Part shown: piece after piece, positions 1 to 20,339 of the stretch
Position numbering within the stretch: the stretch's first letter is position 1
How the letters are laid out: each line of letters begins with the position of its first letter
Source: Ficedula albicollis
Taxonomy: Eukaryota > Chordata > Aves > Passeriformes > Muscicapidae
Assembly: GCF_000247815.1 (NCBI RefSeq)
Contig: NC_021677.1
Coordinates: 5,241,690 to 5,305,689 of the forward strand
Length of the DNA stretch: 64,000 nt
Direction: 5' to 3'
The notes under the pieces: model-generated
Databases searched by the model: none
The model's input: the letters and a program-made list of their open reading frames with translations, nothing else
What the model was told of the DNA's origin: nothing
Made by a program: the position numbers and the translations under genes

Positions 1-3000
1 ACCTCTCTTACAGTAAGTGACATACTGTTTGTTACAGACTTTCTGGGGAGTGATGTCATGATTTAATTTATCCTAGAGAAAATGCAGAAACATTCTTCTC
101 TGAAGAGTTTGTGATTTCAGTCTGAGATGATCCCAATAAAGCTGGTGGAGTATTCTGATTTTTTAGTAATATTGGTATTAACAGCCAAACCTCAGATTTC
201 TGTATGAAACAGCTTTATTGGCAAAGAAACAATTCAGCTCTGTTGCAAATTGTATGACAGCGTGGTAGAAGCAAAGTGGCCATTGCAAGATGTGGCTTGC
301 CTTTGGGCAAGCAAATTTGTTCCTAATTGAAAAAAGCCTAGAAACCTATAATTAAGTGTAGTCATCTGAGTGGTCCTGCTGGGCATGGACTTCGATTGTT
401 AGAGTATTTCAGCTGGATTTTTGATTGATCAGGTCCGTTATTTGTATGTTTCAGTTCCGTTCTCTGTGAAAGGGGGGATGAGGAAATTAAAAAAAAAGCA
501 GTGTAAGTGCTGACAGTGTGCATTAGGAAATGTAGGTACCTAACTCATAATTGCAATTCTGCTAACAGTCTGATTCTTAAGATCCTAGCATTCTGGTGTC
601 TTAATTATTTATCTTTTATTAACTTCTACACAAAAATGTGGGGAAAAATATCTTTGTGGGCAGATGAGCTGCTCTTGCATGAAGGGGCAGAGGAAGGTGA
701 GTGGAGATTCGTGATGAGTGGTTTTGGTGAATGGGTCATCCAAGACCTTGATGTCTGACCCACATCTTCTTCCCTCCAACCAGGAGACCAGTGAATTCAG
801 GGAAATGGTTGTGGGAGTGGGTGGAAAATCTGCCTCAATGAAATACATTGAAAATATGAACTTTTCACCTAATGCCTTAAAATAACATCTAACAAACATC
901 GAATGTAAGACATCTGCATATAGTATGCCTATAAGACAGGCATGAAAAATGTACAGGATCGGAATGGAATTACACTGTAGATTGTAGATAAGACAATTAA
1001 TGTAAATAATACGTAATTGTAAATAATAAATGATGTGAATAGTACATTAAGAAACCCTGAGCTATGGCTCCCTTGATGAGGCTCAGTCCTGTTCTCTGTT
1101 TCAGATAGCAGGGAAGTAGGGCTTGTCCAGACTTGGGTTATCATGATCTTGAGTTCAGTGGCAGAAAAAAGCTCTGATGATAAATAAGGCAAGAAGATGT
1201 TGACTGGTCATCTTGTTTCTAGGTAGTCTGAGACCAGGTTTTAGCCTAGCTGTTAAATTATGTGATTACTTTTACCAGTCTAACTTTTGTTACGTGCTCA
1301 GTTCTTGTTGTGGAAGTAAAATTTTATTCCTTTTACAACCTGTCATCTCTGCCTATTTCTTTTTAATTCTTTCTGCAGCATGTCTTTTGAGGTAACAGAG
1401 ACTTAAAGCCTTTACTTACAAAACAGTTTCCCCCAGCCCCCAAAAGTTCATTAAGGCTTTGCTGTTTCCTCTCCTAGCAATCTGGCACTGTTTTTCAACT
1501 TGGCCTTTAAATTAGGAATGGTCTTTTTACTATCTATACTGTGTTTAGCACTCAGCAAATAAAACACCAAGTACTGTTCAAAGTCTGGAGATCTACAGTG
1601 CTTTGTTCTTGACTGTTTCTTGACTTGTATTAAACAACCACTGGATTTGTAAGATAAACACCTGGCCTGGAGCTCCTGCAGCACAGAGTTCAGTCATGCT
1701 CCTTATTCCCACTTTATACTAGAGACTGCCGAGTTCTTTTCTGTACAGTCGTGGCTCCAACAGGAAAGGTGAAAGAATAACAAGTTTCTTAAAGCACAGA
1801 AAAAAGCAATGTTTTTGTGAGAAAAAGAGTGAAACTTGGTGAGTTAGTGAAACAAAAGGACTGTCCTGCTTCAGGCCAAAAGAGAGATCAAATCTGCACT
1901 TTTAAGGTGGGTAGAGGTGCCTCCCAGAAGGCCTTTGAGCTTCCAGATGAAGTGTTAGTGTTTTCCTTCAGTGTTTTATGACTGACTGACTTTTTTTTAG
2001 ACTAATTCCTTACTTACAGAGTAGAAGTGTTTCCAGATTCCACTCCAGGAATCTCAGTCCAAGAAGTCAGATTTTGCAGTGCTGAACTGAAAGATGTTTG
2101 AATGCTGGCCAGCTTTGCCATGTTTTGAGATTAGCGGATAAGAACAACTTCCTAAATTGATCTTGTAATCAGGAGTGGGCACATACCCTTTTTATCAGGA
2201 ATGCTAGCTCTGCTTCTGGTAGGACAGTCTTCAGAATATGCTTCTTGTGCCCTGGCAATGTGTTTGGGGCAGCAGCTCAGCACTGAGCTGTGCTCGCTGA
2301 ATTCCAAGGCCAGGTGAAGGCTGCTGCCTTTGTCCATCTGTGCTGAACTTCTCACCTTCAGTCTCAGTGGCCTGGGTGCTGTGCCCAAGGTTTTAATCCA
2401 CTTCAAGTGTTAAACTCTGTTACGATAGCATAATCTGCAAGGTGTGTGAGCTGCAGAGCTCAGAAAATAGCCAGGGACATGATGACAGGGAGCAGTTAAC
2501 AGCTCAGGCAGGAAACATGTCATTACTCTTCCTGGGGCAGGTCGTGGGAGGTCTGCTGTGAGTAGGAGTGATAAACTTTAGTGTTTTGGAATTCAGGTGT
2601 CAGTCCGTCTTTACATGAGGTAATGAGACAAGAGTCACTGCTTTTTGTGGGATGTCTCCTGCTGCATTTATAGCAAATATTAAGTATCAGCAGTATTGTT
2701 TTTACAGAGCAGAAATCTCACAGTGGCAGAAAATTAGGAAGGCACAACATAGTGGCTGGAAATGTTAATCCTGCCTTCAGCTGTCACGGGAGAGGGTAGC
2801 TCTAGTACCTTTTCCATCGTGATGTATCTGAATATCCCATCCTGTGAGAATGCTGGTGTTTTTGGGGCAGAGTCTCTGGGCACACCTGAGGCTGCTGGCA
2901 GCCCCCTCCTTCACATGCCTTGAGACAGTTGGCAAAGCAGCTGATGACCCTTGCACTATTGAAAAGGAATGTCTGTTTTTTATTTTCATTCTTTTTTCAC

Positions 3001-4180
3001 CAGGTATTGCCCACCATCACTTGGACTTGTGCCTGCACAGCTGCTTCCCTCCAGCTGGATGAGATTTTTTTTCCCCCCCCTTTTAAAATACACTTTGCCT
3101 GAGGTGCTGCCAGCCTGGGTGTGGGGCTGGGCTGCTCTCTGAGGTGAGGCTGGCCAGAGCCAGCAGTATGTCCCCTCACAGAGGTATCCTGCAGCTCACC
3201 ACAGAGGTTTATCTTCGTGGAAACTCCGCAACCTCTTTTAACTTGTGAGCTTTTATTGTATTTTTCAAAGATCAGAGCGAGGTATTTTTCCATTGATGTG
3301 TCACGCTGTGTAGACCTGCTCTGGTTCCTACAGGGGTGGGTAAATTTGGGGTTTTACCCCATGTTGCCTTTGGGATGCCTGTCCTGGGCTCTTGAGAGTT
3401 CATGAGAGAAAGGCAGCGCCATCAGATAAAAAGCCTTTGTATGTGTCATAAAAACACCTTGCCCCCTGAGGTGTGGATCAACCTCTTGCCCCCATCATGT
3501 GGTAACATTCTGATGTGGTACCAATCCTTAGTGCTTAATTTTGGCTGTTTCTCCTGGCTTTCCACTGAGGTATCCCTTCTGAGAATCCCCTTCTCACCTG
3601 GGCATGGCAGAATTGGCGATTTACTTAAAGCTGATCTGCTTTCAGGACTGGCTGGGGCTGTGAGAAAAAGGGCCCAGCGCATCCCTTGGAGAGCGGGATC
3701 CTCACTGGTGCTCCACACTCATCCCTTGAGATGTTCCCCTGTTTTTCCGAGCTCCAGCCTGGTCCTTAGGAGCCATGGCAGCTGCCCACCATCCTGAGTG
3801 TTGACAGAGGTGTTAGGCCCTTGTCAGAGCTGCTCTGTGAAGCACTGCTAAAATGAGAATTTAAATAGGTTGCCAATAGCTGGCCTGACTGCACCCAGTG
3901 GGATGGAGGAAACTGGTACTTCTCCAATGGAGATGGTTTCTAGGCTTGTGTCCATTAGCAGGCCTTGTTCTTTTCTTGGGGTCTTGAGTGCTTGTCCTGC
4001 TTTCACCCCTTCCTTCCCTGCTTTTCATCCCTTCCCTCTGTAGAAGCTGGGAATGAGAGGGACTTGAAGCTGGAAGTCGAGCGACAAGGACTGAGTATGT
4101 AAGTTACGATGAAATGGTTGGGATGAGCAGGCTCCCCTGAGAGCCAGGAACGAGATAGGCTGGTGCTGGGCACATGGGTG
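1..4180. other. Intronic sequence, no recognisable feature
   Basis: This is the left end of the window, inside NELL1 intron 2 (an intron of at least 19.6 kb). Only short open frames occur on both strands, none with recognisable protein motifs or splice-bordered exon structure. The stretch about 3100-3180 is locally GC-rich, but I cannot assign it to a repeat family. Confidence 0.6.
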
Positions 4181-4442
4181 TGTCCAAGTTTGGACAAACT
4201 TAGGGGGAAAAACCCCCAGAAGAGCTTCTCAGGAAATAAACCCCCAATTCTTTATCCCACTGGACTTAAGAAAAAAAAATTTCACTCAGGGGAAAAGTGG
4301 AAAAAGTCCCCGTGCACCATCTGTCCAAGTTTGGACAAACTTAGGGGAAAAAACCCCCAGAAGAGCTCCCCAGGAAATAATCCCCCAATTCTTTATCCCA
4401 CTGGACTTAAGAAAAAAATGTCACTCAGGGGGAAAAGTGGAA
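4181..4442. repeat. Tandem duplication, 141-bp period
   Basis: Copy 1 starts at 4181 and copy 2 at 4322, both with tgtccaagtttggaca. Similarity continues for about 120-127 bp, through a segment containing the phrase caattctttatcccactgg, up to the gtggaaaaa motif. The copies differ by a few substitutions and by homopolymer length. After copy 1 there are about 16 unrelated bases before copy 2 starts. If the element is an LTR read on the minus strand, this duplicates its terminal (U5-like) end. Confidence 0.85.
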
Positions 4443-4791
4443 AAAACCTATTTATTAACACATACAAGAGAAACACTTCCCAGCACAGACCCAGATGACA
4501 AAAAAGTTTTCACCGAGAGAGAGAGAAACTTGGACGCTTTGATCTTCACTAGAAGGGCGAAACGCTTCTCTGGCCGGTGTCCAGAGGCAGGCCGCAGGGT
4601 TCTTTCGGGGCGGGTGCTGATCCTCTGGAGCTGAGGGGGAGAAGGGAGAGGGGGAGAGAGAGAAAGGAAAAAAAAAACCAGCCGGAATAGCCAGCAAGCC
4701 TTAAACAGCAGCGAGCTAAACCAAATAATTCAAGCAATATCAAGCCAAAAAAAAATCAAGCAAAAACCAGCTAACTAACAAACCAGGCCAC

Positions 4792-4933
4792 GAGCCACCA
4801 CCACAGCAGCGATAGCCACCCGCAGCAGCAGCCAGAGCCCAGCGAGCAGCCGTGCCAGCCCTGAGCCACCACCACAGCAGCGATAGCCACCCGCAGCAGC
4901 AGCCAGAGCCCAGCGAGCAGCCGCGCCAGCCCT
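4792..4933. repeat. Tandem duplication of a 71-bp GC-rich unit
   Basis: Unit 1 is 4792-4862 and unit 2 is 4863-4933, both beginning gagccaccaccacagcagcg and ending gccagccct. I see one mismatch between them (cgtgcc versus cgcgcc). The open frames across it on both strands are compositional (Pro/Gln/Ser or Gly/Leu/Trp rich) and not convincing genes. Duplicated blocks like this inside an LTR are often found in the U3 region, but that role is only inferred here. Confidence 0.9.
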
Positions 4934-5440
4934 CCCCCCCCGCCCCAAGCGAGGCCCTTAAGCCAAGCCCGCGGCAAACCAAGGCCAGTCCGCAGAGCAG
5001 AGCCCAGGCGGCCCCTCCCCCGGGAGCAGACAGCTTCATGGCCAAGGGGGGCAGGGTGAGGAGTCAGCCAAAACATCAACCCAGGACAGGGTGGAAGCAG
5101 CTGGATGAACTGTAACAGACCGGGCAAGGAAATGGCCGAGATGGGCATGGGGAGGGGAGAGGTGTGGAGGAGCTGGAGGCCAAGAAGGATGGCAAGGCAG
5201 GAAAATTGTGACAAGAACGAGACAAGGACTTTAACTTGAGGAAGGAGGGAGAGAGGTGCAGGGATCAAGAGCATGGTGAGGGGAGGGGAGCTGTGCACAG
5301 CAGCTGGGAGAAGCGGCCTGGAGAGAGAGGCATGGGGCTGTGGCCTGGATGGGGAACACAAAGACTGCAGTCTTGGGCCAGGAGAATTAGGTAAAGGTTT
5401 AGTTACAGGGCGGGCAGCATAATCAGGAAAAATACAGGAA

Positions 5441-6167
5441 GTTTAGATCTGGCATCACTGTAAAGTAGACATGATGTGCACTTATATTAACAAGGGTTGT
5501 TGGAGGATGCAGCTTGGATAATGTGGGGGTTTGTATTAGTGAATTAGAGCCTTACGTTTGCTGTATTGCTCACCTGTAAAACTGAGGTCCTAGTGCCCTT
5601 TCCTCTAACAACAGTGGTATGGAGAATTCATTAATATTTGTAGAAGGCTCAAATACTGGAATTTCAGTCCTGGAATAAGTGCTGGAATAATCAGCTTGGT
5701 GTGTTTTGCCTTCGAAGAAGGATTTGAATATGTTGGATTTACTGTTCAAGGTGAGCTTTGAACAATAAAAATAAAGCAGAACTTAAGATCCTTTGTTTGT
5801 TAAATAGTTTTTACTCTTTGTTCTTTCCTTTGTGCACTGACTGTGAGACAGGAGCCCTCTGGAAAAAGGTGTGTGATCCTGTAATTAAGAAAGGTTTTGG
5901 AATATTCATCCCTGGAGGGTTGAGCAAGGAAATCCTGTAATACTTGAATTCAAACATCTGCCTAACTTATAAATTAAATATATATTTTTTAATATAGCTA
6001 ATCTTTTAATGTGTTTTGTGTACACAAGGCAATTTTTTTCTTTCAGTTAAATGCTTAGTCTAAATGTGGGTTTTTTCCTTTGCAAAAACCATTTTCAGAA
6101 CAGAGAAATATTCTGGAATTGAATACAATGAAATAGGAGAGGTTGAGTGAGATGAATCATCTTCAAT
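5441..6167. other. Intronic sequence, no recognisable feature
   Basis: AT-rich intron with no exon-like open frame, repeat family or RNA gene that I can identify. Confidence 0.6.
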
Positions 6168-6300
6168 GGAGGAAATGAAAGATCACCTGAGACATAATTA
6201 TGAAACAATGCTTTGAGGCTTTGAAGATACATAAACTACTATAAACTTTGTCAGTTCCCAGAGGCAGTTTTAAAAAAATACTCTTATATACCCATCCTGT
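6168..6300. repeat. Source copy of a dispersed 133-bp direct duplication
   Basis: The segment from ggaggaaatgaaagatcacc to tatacccatcctgt recurs at 7121-7254 in the same orientation. I count only three differences (two substitutions and one inserted G in the second copy). This copy is called the source because the second one sits between short direct repeats and this one does not. Confidence 0.9.
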
Positions 6301-7111
6301 CTTGACTGTTTCTTGTTTAATGTTTGGATTATGTTAGAAACTTCTCTAGGTGTAAAGTTTGTCCAGCATATTGATATGAAGGTGTTCAGTATTCTGTTGT
6401 TTAAAACACCCCTGCTTCCAAGTAAGTGTAGACTAAAATAGAAACCTAGTCACATTAAACAACAGTGACTGATTTCTACTTTTACTTCCCCCCCCTCATC
6501 GTCCGGAATGTTGTCATGCTGCCTTCTGTTACTTGACATTTTTTGGATTTCCCATCATGCCTGTAATGATTAGGAGAGAGTTCTGAGCACACATTGCCTC
6601 TGTCCTTGACAGTTACTTTTGCTTTCCTGGGAGACAATAATTGTGCTGCTTATCTATCGTCATTTGCCACGATGGTAAGTACAGAGGGAAAATGGGATAA
6701 GTACTTCTGTAGTGTGCTAAAAGCCTCGAATGCTTCTGGCAACCTGTTGACAAAGTCCTGTCATGAAGATAAGCAGAAAAGAAAGAAAAGTTCTTTGCTC
6801 TTTAATGGGCTGAGACTGGGGTGCAGAAATTAGTTTCTGATACTGTTAGTAGGTGTTCCACAACATGTAAACATCTAGGTCCTTACAATGAAAGTAACTC
6901 AGATAAAAGTAGCACTAACAGTTTGAATTCTTGTGTGTTCATCAGAATAGGAATACAACAAAAATTTTCTTTTTCGTGAAAAGATTTTGGCAAATGGATA
7001 CTCTTAATTCATATAATACTGTAATTAACTCCTGATTTAGTAAATAAATATTAAAGTGGAGTAAGAATATTCTATAGCATCTTGTCAGATGGGCCCATGT
7101 GCTTGTCAGAG

Positions 7112-7260
7112 CTGTGGGAAGGAGGAAATGAAAGATCACCTGAGACATAATTATGAAACAATACTTTGAGGGCTTTGAAGATACATAAACTGCTATAAAC
7201 TTTGTCAGTTCCCAGAGGCAGTTTTAAAAAAATACTCTTATATACCCATCCTGTGGGAAG
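7112..7260. repeat. Inserted copy of the 6.2-kb segment, flanked by 10-bp direct repeats
   Basis: The copied block is 7122-7250, flanked on the left by ctgtgggaag (7112-7121) and on the right by the same 10 bases (7251-7260). The copied DNA has no poly-A tail, no terminal inverted repeat and no transposon-like termini. The arrangement resembles a templated insertion from a nearby donor that generated a target-site duplication. The source copy also ends in ctgt, so four bases of microhomology exist at the right junction. Confidence 0.85.
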
Positions 7261-14529
<7,269 letters not shown>

Positions 14530-17500
14530 GTGGTGGTGGTTTTCTTGTTTTTACCAGTTCTTCAAAACATGTTTTGTGAGACCAGTGTGCAGGAAGGGAG
14601 TTGATGCACAGGATCCCACTTGACTCAGAGGCTTTGGTGAAGCACCTGCTTCAGTGAACAAGAATGTTTTTGTGATGCTGTTTTATTTTCATCCTCAGCA
14701 ACTGTTAGGAACTGCCTACACTGAGAGTTGCTAGTTTTGGATCATCCTTCTAATTTTGGTTTCATTTTTGTAAAGGTGGTGACTTAAATAAAAAAAAAAT
14801 GGGGCACTGGCATGATTTTTTGTTTGTTTTGTTTTTTTAAATACAGCTTTCAGTTTTACTGGATTTTGCCCATAGCAAGATAAAAGTCAAAAAGATGTAA
14901 TATTCAATTCTTTAATTGCTATAGCTTAAATCCAGATTCTCTGTTGTTGCAGGATTAATTTCTACTTACTTGTCCAGAGTGACTGTTCAGAGGTTTTACT
15001 GAAAGCATGTTGAAGCAAATAGCTTTAAAATGATTGAAGTTACCAATAAGACAATGTGTTCTGCAGTATGTTCTCTGCCAAGGGAAGTAAAAGGTATTCA
15101 AGCAGGCTAGTGAATGATAAAATGTACTTATTGCTGTAGAAAATGACTTGATTCAGAACTGAATTTTAGTATTTTCCCTCTTATGGAGGCATCTATTAAA
15201 GTAAAATTATTCCCCAGATGGATTGGGATATGGCTTTTAACAACTGGTGCACATTTTTCATCACTTAAAATTGCATTCCAAATGGTCACGTATTTCCCTT
15301 TGTACTGTTGTCACTGTCAAAGGAAGCTTGGCAAGACCTTTGGTTTCTTTCCTAGCATTATCCTTTTCCTTCTCTAACTCATTTTGTCTGCTTCTATGTG
15401 GTGATGATTTTCTTACTCTGTTTCTAGTGGACCTGATGCAAACTTCTCAATTTCTCTTTTCTGAGGCTTCGAATGTGTTCAGGGTTACAAATGGCAGAAG
15501 CCTGAGGTTTTAATTTTTAGTTACTAGAGCTGGTGATGCATAGAGCAGTGAATCCACACAGGAAGATGTGACTTGAGGGTCTAAATCAGGTTGAGTTAGG
15601 ACTAATGCTGATCCTGAGTTATTGTACCTAATTCCATTTGGCATTTAGGGTTAGCATGTACTGAAATACCTGAACGGTTTGTATGTGTGAGATGAAGTTT
15701 GGCCTAACATCGTTGGCCCCAGAGCAGCATTGCCATTCATGTAGTTTTATGGTGAAGGGAAAACACACCTATTCTAAAATAAGAACGTGAGAGTTATTTT
15801 GAAGGTGCTGATAGCGAGTGTTGTGAGTAGTTACAGCTGTGGGTAAAATTTCTCCGTGTGGCTCAGGGTGTAGGAGCTTGCTGCAGCTGGGCAGGGTGCT
15901 GTGGGTGCTGAGCCCCTGTGTCAGGGCAGCCCTGGGTGCTGTTTCCTCTTGTAGTTCTTTTTGGCTCAGCAGGGCTGTGCTGATCAGGGGCTGAATGGGC
16001 TCTCAAGGGACAAGGCATCCAGAAGAAGGCAAGGGGGCATCCCTGGCTGTGGGGGAGATGGTGCCAGGGAGGGGGAATGATAGTAACTAAATGGTTATGG
16101 TTGTCTGTCCTGGCATACTGGGCTGTTGGTTTGTGCTTGGCACTTCTTCCTTGGACCCACAGCTTGAAACAAAGGAATTAAAATCAAGCCACAGATTCTC
16201 TCTGTGACATCGGTGTGTCTTGTGCTTTTGTTCTGCTGAAGGTAGAAAGTTGCCTTTACTTGATTCTCTGAGATGATTTCTGTCTCTTGGACTTGCAAAT
16301 AACTCAGTATGCTCTTTTTCTTTCCTTGTTTAATTTTAGAAACACTCAGGTATGTTTTAAAAAATCCTCCAGACAGCCACTATTTCAAATTAAGAAAATA
16401 TAATCACATAGAAGGGCATATGAAAGTCGTATCTGTGTTTGTTTATTTATTTTGCTGAGATTGCATTATCATTCAAGCATGAAGCGATGTTTCACTGAAG
16501 ATTGCTGTATAAACCTATATTGTTCTATATTATATAGGAAATATGACATTTCATTACAAGCAGACAGTTATTTTTATAGAGAGCATAAAAAGTATTTTGC
16601 CTTTCAGGCACCTGTGTTGAGGGGGTGTATGTATTCTCAATTTTTCTTCTTCTTTTTTTTATTTTTTATTTTGAAGTGTGAAAATCTACCTGAAAGCAGA
16701 AGGTTCTTACTCTAAATGGATTGTACTCCCAGCTCATTTGTATGGTATTTTCTGCAGAAATCAAGCAAAACACAAGCACGATGTTCCCGGGGATGATGTG
16801 TGCGAGGGCAGACAGTGCTGGAGAGGGGTGGGGGGCTGTGCCATGAGGACAGGAGCTCAGTGATGCAGTGCGCTCTCAAAACCCCTCCTTCCCTGCGTTT
16901 GGGTTCCAGGTTGCAAGCCCTGGTTGTGCTCGTCACTGGAGTAGTCTGAGCTCCAGAATCCCAGACTGTGTGCCCTCTAGATCACCATCAGCCTTCTCAG
17001 TTTGCAAATTGCATTTACCATCTCCATTACCATGGAACTAGTGGGAGAGTTCCCTTGTAGTTACTGAGATTGGGCTGTGCAAATCAGCATTTCTGTAGAC
17101 ATTTTTGCATCAGCATGTAAAGTTTTCACCTGACTTGCAGTAGAGATGTCCCAAGGTGCTGGTAATGACTGGACTTGGTCCCTAAATGCATAGCACTGTA
17201 CTTAGAACTGTGTTAATTTCTAAAAGCCTTGTTATATAACTTCCTTTGTACCAATTACAGATTACAAAGTATTGCAAAGCGATCTGTAAATAATATTTGT
17301 TACCCTGTAGTTTTGACCCAACACTCTGGAATTTCAAAACTTTGGATCTTACTGCTTTTAATGAATGAATATCAGTGTTTCATGTGGTTTTAGTATACTT
17401 TTATCTATGAAGAGATGGTAGAGAATAGCAAAATATTTCAAAGTGTGTTTCTAACTGAAGTAGTCAGTGCACTGATGAACCATGGATGATTCTGAGCAAG

Positions 17501-19598
17501 GAGCCCTGTGTTTTTGTATAAAATTTGATAGATAGGTGGTGGGATGCAGGCCTTCCTACAATGAGAAGCTGTTTTACTTTGCAAGGCTTGACTGAAGTTT
17601 AAGCATATATGTTCCACTGACAGCACTGCCGTGTTTTCATGTGAAAGAATTTTTGAAAGCTTTGTTAAGTCATATTTTATTTCTGGTAACTGTAACACCT
17701 TTAAGAAAAAAATTGCAAGATATGAAGGTTTTTAACCTTCAAAAAATGATAATCATCTTCATCTGTCAGGCCTTGGATATTTTACCTCTGAGTCTTACTT
17801 GTGCCTTGGAATGTGCTACCAGTGGGTTGTCTGTTTCTGTAGATAGTAAACTGGATATTGGTGAATTTATGGGTCTGTGGGAGACATAGTTTTGTATATC
17901 TTGCATCAGCTTTTTAAAAAGAAACTACATGATATTTATGACCAGTAATAACACATTGCTAGGTGAAGATAATGATACAGGTAACAAAATCTAATAGACA
18001 AAGACAAAATCTGATCTTCTTTGCTGGATTGTTTATTCTTCTGTTCCACTATATGATGGCAGTGGAGATGATTTCTGCTCTTGGAAGCTTTATCCTCTGC
18101 TATGGTAAAAGTGGCACTGGACAGACAAGTACTTTGTTGCTGTAAAGTGGGCACTATATTTATTTATCAGGCGAATTCGAGCCTCTGGAAAAGATTTTTA
18201 AATTATGACAGTGATTTTGGATGTCTAACTATAATACTTTTCACTGGTGAGCCTTTCAGAGTGCAAGCATGTTATGACTCTGGTGTGTAAGCTCATTTAA
18301 GCGGCACAGGAAAAACTGAGACACCCAATTACAAAACATGCTTGAATACTTTTTCCTTGGAGTTTGGTTTCAGTCCATGGCATTCCCTCAGTAGTTGCGT
18401 GTTTGAGGTTTTAGGTTGTTTTCCAAGCCAGTCTCTTTCCTCTCTGTCTGCAAAGCCTTGCTTAATGACACAATGGGGCCTTTTTATAGTATTGGGGATT
18501 TTTTTTTTCCCATGCAGTGAAATTCTGAATTGTAATTTTCATCACTCTTTTGTGTGTTACATCATGCCTGCTGGGCTGGATTCTCAGCATTCAGTGGAGT
18601 TGTCTGGTTTTCTACCAGCTGAGAATTTGTGCCAGTATTTTTAGCTTCACAGTAAAACCTTTGGAAAGCAAGAACACTGGGTTTCTATTTGGTTGTGACA
18701 TCCAGGAGCTGCAAGTGGCTCAGGTCTTGCAAATGTGTGAAAAAGGCCCAGCATGAGAAACATGGCAATGGGTGGGAAGGTGAAATGCCATGATTTCTCT
18801 GCTTTGTTGTTAATTGTCTTTCATAATGATGGTGTATAGTGGGTAAAAGGATGAGTTAAAAATGTGGTGGGAGATGATGCATTTGTATCTTAGAAGATTA
18901 CCTATGAGAAGTCATGATGCTGCTTGGACATCAGGACTAGCAAGGCTGGAATGTTTCTGCATCTGCCTGGTCAAGCTGTAGTTTAATAAATATTGTATGA
19001 GCTGTCATACTTTGCTTGTTTAAACTGAGAAATCTCTGAAACGGCCATGGATTGCAGGCATGTCTTGTATTTAATTCTCAGGCAGGAGCACAGCCCTATA
19101 GCATTATTAGCAATAATACATTTCTGCCTTACACTGTGCAAGGACAGGTTTCCTGTGATGTACAGGGAAGAGGTGGTAACAGAGTCAGTGGTAAAAACTG
19201 AAATTGGAGCTTGGTGAACTGTGTTGGGAGAGGCAGTGTCTGAGATTTCTCAGAATTTAGGGGCCTGTTTATCTGACTGCAGCACACCTTATTTACAGCA
19301 ACTCAGTCTGCTTGCAGCAGACACAAATAGCTCAGCATCCCATCGAAAAATCCGTCAGAAAATCAGTAGCTGACCAGTTGTGAACTTGTCTAAGTAACAA
19401 GTTGGCATGCTGACAAGAGATGGCATTTGGGTTTTTTCACTGAAAAAATGCAGTGGCGGATCATGACAGATGACTCTCAACAATGAAGAATATTGATTTG
19501 GAAATGGAAAATGTAATATGAATCTTTCTGACTTAGCATTTATACTAGACTGTTATTTCCTTTTTTTTTTTTTCCCCTTTTCAAAATAAAATTCTTAG
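14530..19598. other. Intronic sequence leading to NELL1 exon 3
   Basis: Unremarkable intron sequence. A moderately GC-rich patch lies at about 15880-16080 (many tgctgtggg/ccaggg words) that I cannot assign. The last 40 bases form a good splice acceptor: a T run from about 19560, then ccccttttc and an AG at 19597-19598. Confidence 0.6.
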
Positions 19599-19749
19599 AT
19601 ACAGAAAGAGAAATCCACGCAGCACCCCATGTGAGTGAGAAATTAATTCAACTCTTTCGGAATAAAAGTGAGTTCACGTTTCTGGCCACTCTGCAACAAA
19701 AGGCATCGACTTCTGGAGTTATACTTTCTATTGGAGAGTTAGAGCACAG
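19599..19749 (+). CDS. NELL1: NELL1 exon 3 (start of the laminin-G/TSPN domain)
   Basis: This 151-bp exon encodes about residues 62-112. It is bordered by an acceptor with a strong T/C tract ending attcttag and by the donor gtaaga. It begins with the last two bases of a split Asp codon and ends with AG, the first two bases of a Ser codon completed by the next exon. The visible peptide runs TEREIHAAPHVSEKLIQLFR then NKSEFTFLATLQQK, and closes with GVILSIGELEH. The NKS sequence is a potential N-glycosylation site that I recall is also in mammalian NELL1. The exon forms the first strands and helix of the TSPN/laminin-G-like domain, which in NELL proteins contributes to heparin and receptor binding. 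It lies 14.9 kb upstream of exon 4 and only 154 bp before the T run that opens poly-C tract 2. No frameshift or stop is present. Confidence 0.95.
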
Positions 19750-19903
19750 GTAAGAGGAATTTGTTTCTCTCTCATGCAGCAACATAAAAGATACTGAGTG
19801 CTCTGTGGTCAGTTTGGACAATGTGTTGAAATGGTAGATGTAAAATCTAATATGCAAGTTAGAGCCTTTCTTCATAGTTTGCTATTTGCTATGTTTTTCT
19901 AGG

Positions 19904-20339
<436 letters not shown>

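Larger units (their letters stand above)
4181..5440 (-). mobile_element. Probable LTR-type retroelement fragment, GC-rich, internally duplicated
   Basis: Base composition changes abruptly here from AT-rich intron to A-rich and then GC-rich sequence, and returns to normal after about 5440. Read on the minus strand it has an AATAAA signal (plus-strand tttatt at 4451-4456). This is followed by a segment that ends in a ...TTGGACA terminus at 4181, an arrangement resembling the R-U5 end of an LTR with a CA terminus. The terminal segment is present twice in tandem, and a 71-bp GC-rich unit at 4792-4933 is also duplicated. I recall similar sequence in songbird genomes but cannot name the family. The right boundary is uncertain, and no target-site duplication was found. 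It could instead be a composite of simple repeats. Confidence 0.45.

Noticed and set aside
4771..5361. 196-codon minus-strand open frame, Gly/Leu/Trp rich
   Set aside because: Runs through the 71-bp GC-rich tandem repeat and purine-rich sequence. Composition reflects the repeat and there is no domain.
5372..5388. Shared words between 5370-5390 and 43245-43262 (gcagtcttgggccagg)
   Set aside because: Only about 16 bases match, with unrelated flanks, so there is no evidence of a shared repeat.
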